From Candidatus Peregrinibacteria bacterium (GTDB lineage: Bacteria; Patescibacteriota; Gracilibacteria; UBA1369; PNNO01), in assembly GCA_014728955.1 (NCBI GenBank), contig WJKT01000022.1, positions 1 through 8,668 on the forward strand: a stretch of 8,668 nt of DNA, read 5' to 3'. Below the pieces are notes generated by a model, which was given only the letters and a program-made list of their open reading frames with translations, had not been told where the DNA came from and did no database searches. Below, one piece after another: positions 5,895 through 8,668 of the stretch. The translations under genes were made by a program, and so were the position numbers. Each line of letters starts with the position of its first letter. Position 1 is the stretch's first letter.

Positions 5895-7307
5895 TTAGGA
5901 AAAATTTAATGAAATTTCACCGAGGTGCATCTCATTACTGTTTCGAGAGTGCACTCGAATAACAATCATAAACGTTTCACCGGCAGTAAACGTAGGTGTA
6001 CCACTATACCCTATTGAGGTACTCGACCAAGTAGTACTTGTGAGATTACTGCTGGTGCCCGTTAATGTCACCGGTGCACCGCTTGAATCATATATATAAA
6101 TATCAGCCTTATTCTCTGTTGCGTTTGCGGAATCACTTCTATATGTAAATTCCCATGGCGTCGACCCGTCCCATCCCGTGTAATTTGTCGGAATCGGAAC
6201 CTGAAGAACAATATCGTAATCCTGCAATGTTGCCGGAGTACTTTTCCATACATAAAAATTACGCCCGTTAGCAATATCACTGTCGATAAACAACCGACCA
6301 ATATTATTTGTACCATCGGGCTTATAACTAACACCATCAAAAAGTGACGGAATAATTTTTTTCAAATTGGCAGACGCCGCGGAAAGAGAAAACAGCTGCT
6401 GATCTATATCATCAATTGCCGTTTCAAGATCCCCAGCCGAATAATAATGCCCATCAGTTGCTTCTACGTCAATTTCCGAAGCATCATGCTTATTCGCACC
6501 TCCGTCGAGATGCAGGTTAACCGCTGAAGAAAGAGCACTTACGTCAACTCCGTCAACCGTACCGGTAAGTGTTAAATCACCTTGTATATTTACATCATCA
6601 TTAAAATCAAAATAGCCGTTTAATAAATCCCATGACAATATTTTGCCGAGTGTATTCCCAAATTGCAGATCTATCGAACCACTTGCATCATCATCATTAT
6701 CCAAAACAAACCCATCCTGGTCGGTTCCTCCGGGAACCGTGCTCACGGGCCATACATCGCCCGTATCCAGTACGACGATATTTCCTGCCGCATTACCAAG
6801 TTCTGCATTATCTATATAATCAGCATTCATCGCATATGGAACACTCCCGATCGGTGAACGATCAGATGTCGGATCAGAAGGGGCTCTATCTAATACTTCA
6901 TAAGAAGAAATAGGATCGGACGACTTTTTAATTTCAACCTGTAAATATAGGTGTTGCGTGGAATCTATTTGCGGAAACGGCGAAACCGTTCCCAATTCAA
7001 AACTGAAGAACCCATCACTGTTTGGAGTAATGGTTTGTACTTCCTGCCAACCGGAATATGTTGCGGCAACCGTATTGATTGTTCCTCCCGAAACATCTCC
7101 CGGAGCAACAGGGCTTACGCTCCAAAAACTAAAGCGAAAATCATGCGATCCGGCAAGTGGTCCGGAACCGCTGCTATCCAACAACCTTCCTTCATAAATC
7201 ATTTTTTCCGGAATAGTAGTTACCGCATACGCAGGCAAAGAAAATCCAATTGCCATAAGCAACATTAATGCAGTCGATACAATCTTTGTTATTAATCTTT
7301 TCGCCAT
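5895..7307 (-). CDS. Secreted fibre-like protein with tail-fibre-type N-terminal and stalk modules
   Basis: Exported 470-residue protein. Residues 1-28 are a signal peptide (KRLITK, hydrophobic core, cleavage after PAYA). Residues 34-165 resemble a domain widespread in secreted and tail-fibre-like bacterial proteins: MIYEGRLLDSSG, FRFSFW, GWQEV, DGFFSFELG, YLQVEI, SPIGSVPYAMNAD. Residues 200-252 hold one copy of the ~53-residue repeat found in the downstream paralogue. Residues 263-310 (LHLDGGANKHDASEID, then LETAIDDIDQQL) look like a trimeric stalk with a short coiled coil. Residues 317-470 are the beta-rich C-terminal domain shared with the downstream gene (PDGTNNIGRL, QDYDI, GTPTFTAGE, final strand ISLNFS). 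It has no membrane anchor. Its ATG (7305-7307) lies within the end of the preceding gene (16-base overlap), which suggests translational coupling; no Shine-Dalgarno motif is seen. Modular structure is seen directly; trimeric fibre function is inferred. Confidence 0.86.
   Translation of the reverse strand: MAKRLITKIVSTALMLLMAIGFSLPAYAVTTIPEKMIYEGRLLDSSGSGPLAGSHDFRFSFWSVSPVAPGDVSGGTINTVAATYSGWQEVQTITPNSDGFFSFELGTVSPFPQIDSTQHLYLQVEIKKSSDPISSYEVLDRAPSDPTSDRSPIGSVPYAMNADYIDNAELGNAAGNIVVLDTGDVWPVSTVPGGTDQDGFVLDNDDDASGSIDLQFGNTLGKILSWDLLNGYFDFNDDVNIQGDLTLTGTVDGVDVSALSSAVNLHLDGGANKHDASEIDVEATDGHYYSAGDLETAIDDIDQQLFSLSAASANLKKIIPSLFDGVSYKPDGTNNIGRLFIDSDIANGRNFYVWKSTPATLQDYDIVLQVPIPTNYTGWDGSTPWEFTYRSDSANATENKADIYIYDSSGAPVTLTGTSSNLTSTTWSSTSIGYSGTPTFTAGETFMIVIRVHSRNSNEMHLGEISLNFS
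6552..6710 (-). repeat. Single copy of the fibre repeat in the 470-residue paralogue
   Basis: Encodes residues 200-252: FVLDNDDDASGSIDLQFG, then LSWDLLNGYFDFNDDVNIQG, then LTLTGTVD. Position by position it matches units 1 and 3 of the downstream gene, linking the two proteins outside their shared C-terminal domain. Confidence 0.6.
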
Positions 7308-8668
7308 ACTATAAAGTAACTAATAAGAATTATGGTAAAGAAAATGCCATACGATAAAAGATACATCGGATTGGCTTGTTTAGCCGCATTATGAAGCGAC
7401 TCAATTTTCTGTTTATTCATTTGTGTTTTTGCATAATCAAATGCCGTTTTCCATGTTGGGGTCTCTTTTTTCTCTACATTTTCAACGATATATGGAACAC
7501 CATCCTTCATGGTGATATCAATAATGTGATAATTCGTTTGCACCATCATCGCTTCTTCATGAAAGAGCCCATATACATAGATTCTATATTCACCATCCTC
7601 CAATGTTGTTGGAGACGGCAGATAATATTCTCCACGATAATCCGCAACAGTAGCCGAAACATCGATATATTCATCACGTGTCCAGAATGCAACCACACCG
7701 TAATCTTCCCCTGTTTCACCACCGATAAACACACGTGTGTTTTCGTGATTTAGCATTCCTCCTTCCGGAATACTCACTTGTAACGGCGTATATTTTTTTT
7801 CGGTATCAACAATAAGCGGTATTTCTTTTTCTTGTTGTTCCCCGTCACGATACAAGCGGGTCGTATATTGCCCGGTTTCAAGTGCTATTTCACTAAGACC
7901 TATACAATTAAAATCCTCTTTCAGTTCAAGGAAAAACATTCCCATAAGCGTAACAGGATCAGTTTTTCCTATTTCAAGCTGGACATGGCTATCGGTATAT
8001 GAGTTTTCAACATTAAAGTCTGCTCGCCCAACAAATAAAGGTTTTTCCTGTGTATAAACAATATCTTCCATTCGCGCCAATCCGACATGATGGAAATGAT
8101 CGTTATATACAATCGGATTTGTATCATATATCCAATCTTCATCACAATCCTCAACCTCATCCTTATCGGTATCATTTCGATACGGATTAGTATCCATGTA
8201 GTTCATCTCAAATTGTGCAGAACATCCATCAAAATCATCATATACAAGACCAACCTGTACCGGTTTTACCACCGGCTCCGGTATTATTTGAGGAGTTGGC
8301 TCAGGAGATTCCGGCAGCTTCTCTTCAGCCGATTCATGTAAAGAAAGATCTTCCCTATCATCTTCCTGCGGCAACTGATCGATAATTGCCACATCGGTTT
8401 CTCCCGGATCTTTGTCAGGTCTTCCTCCTGCAATCGGCCCTCCTCCACCCGATGGAGGTGGCGGTGGTGGTGGTGGCGGAGACGTGGTGTCAATATCACT
8501 ATTTGAATCAATCACTTTAAAAGAAGCTGATTCACTCGGCCTGTCCGTCCAAAACACACCACTTAAATCCATCGTGTACGAACCACTCTCCAAATAATCC
8601 GTATTATGTGCGAAATCAAGAGATTCATCATTCACACTGTAATTGGAACTAAAAGAAGATGCATACAC
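7292..8668 (-). CDS. Surface protein with Pro/Gly linker, TSP3-like calcium-binding segment and C-terminal membrane anchor (5' end outside window)
   Basis: The reading frame is open to the right edge, so the N-terminus is missing; the GTG at 8666-8668 is simply the first codon in view. Numbering the 458 visible residues: nine prolines at 64-72, then SGGGG, open an unstructured acidic Pro/Glu-rich linker to about 138. Residues 144-190 resemble thrombospondin type 3 repeats: DFDGCS, two DTNP motifs (159 and 182) and the calcium-loop pattern DTDKDEVEDCDED (166-178), with Cys149 and Cys175 possibly paired. Residues 195-400 are beta-rich and unrecognised, possibly Ig-like modules. Residues 435-455 (YLLSYGIFFTIILISYFIV) form a membrane helix, followed by a short WRKD tail likely in the cytoplasm. 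The protein would thus display a large extracellular part anchored at its C-terminus. Its stop overlaps the start of the next gene. Overall family not recognised. Confidence 0.82.
   Translation of the reverse strand: MYASSFSSNYSVNDESLDFAHNTDYLESGSYTMDLSGVFWTDRPSESASFKVIDSNSDIDTTSPPPPPPPPPSGGGGPIAGGRPDKDPGETDVAIIDQLPQEDDREDLSLHESAEEKLPESPEPTPQIIPEPVVKPVQVGLVYDDFDGCSAQFEMNYMDTNPYRNDTDKDEVEDCDEDWIYDTNPIVYNDHFHHVGLARMEDIVYTQEKPLFVGRADFNVENSYTDSHVQLEIGKTDPVTLMGMFFLELKEDFNCIGLSEIALETGQYTTRLYRDGEQQEKEIPLIVDTEKKYTPLQVSIPEGGMLNHENTRVFIGGETGEDYGVVAFWTRDEYIDVSATVADYRGEYYLPSPTTLEDGEYRIYVYGLFHEEAMMVQTNYHIIDITMKDGVPYIVENVEKKETPTWKTAFDYAKTQMNKQKIESLHNAAKQANPMYLLSYGIFFTIILISYFIVWRKD

Noticed and set aside
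7376..7753. 125-residue plus-strand open frame antisense to the TSP3-like surface gene
   Set aside because: The apparent hydrophobic, Cys/His-rich sequence is a shadow of the opposite strand. It has no promoter or family resemblance, and the minus frame has a coherent domain layout.
8453..8479. GGT/GGC triplet-rich tract as a possible regulatory or structural DNA repeat
   Set aside because: It is fully explained as the proline-coding run of the minus-strand surface protein.
1..8668. CRISPR arrays, tRNA/rRNA genes, insertion sequences, phage integration sites
   Set aside because: Scanning by eye found no regularly spaced direct repeats, cloverleaf-like sequences, transposase motifs or flanking repeats. 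The intergenic gaps are all at most about 100 bases and are accounted for by promoters and terminators.

Overview
The window looks like a bacterial chromosome segment of moderate-to-low GC using the standard code (TAA and TGA both end genes). It is densely packed, with intergenic gaps of about 20 to 100 bases. No phage, transposon, CRISPR, tRNA or rRNA signal was seen. An S-layer-homology protein, large secreted Asp/Thr/Gly-rich proteins and the absence of Shine-Dalgarno sequences at all six visible starts suggest an uncultivated lineage, perhaps in the Candidate Phyla Radiation (Patescibacteria/Peregrinibacteria-like). That placement is a guess from style and not shown by any marker gene.

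Left part (1-3412), housekeeping and signalling: the 3' end of a dCMP/cytidine-deaminase-family gene (+) runs tail-to-tail into a histidine phosphatase (-), and the two overlap by 18 bases. A divergent promoter pair separates the phosphatase from a 664-residue soluble class III nucleotide cyclase (+) with all catalytic residues in place. A small three-helix membrane protein of the DUF1622 type follows and has its own extended -10 promoter.

Middle (3413-4579): a rho-independent terminator closes the DUF1622 transcript. A promoter abuts it, so transcripts for the next gene should start inside the terminator stem. That gene encodes a secreted protein with three SLH domains and a helical C-terminal domain. 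A bidirectional terminator separates it from the convergent genes on the right.

Right part (4580-8668, all - strand): three tightly linked genes, probably one operon read right to left. The first (5' end outside the window) is a surface protein with a Pro/Gly linker, a thrombospondin-type-3-like calcium-binding segment and a C-terminal membrane anchor. It overlaps the next gene by 16 bases. The other two are secreted fibre-like proteins. They share a C-terminal beta-rich domain and a ~53-residue repeat, and carry modules reminiscent of tail-fibre proteins. The most interesting hypothesis here is that the three form a cell-surface fibre or adhesin apparatus, possibly together with the SLH protein next door. 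No function has been shown for any of them.
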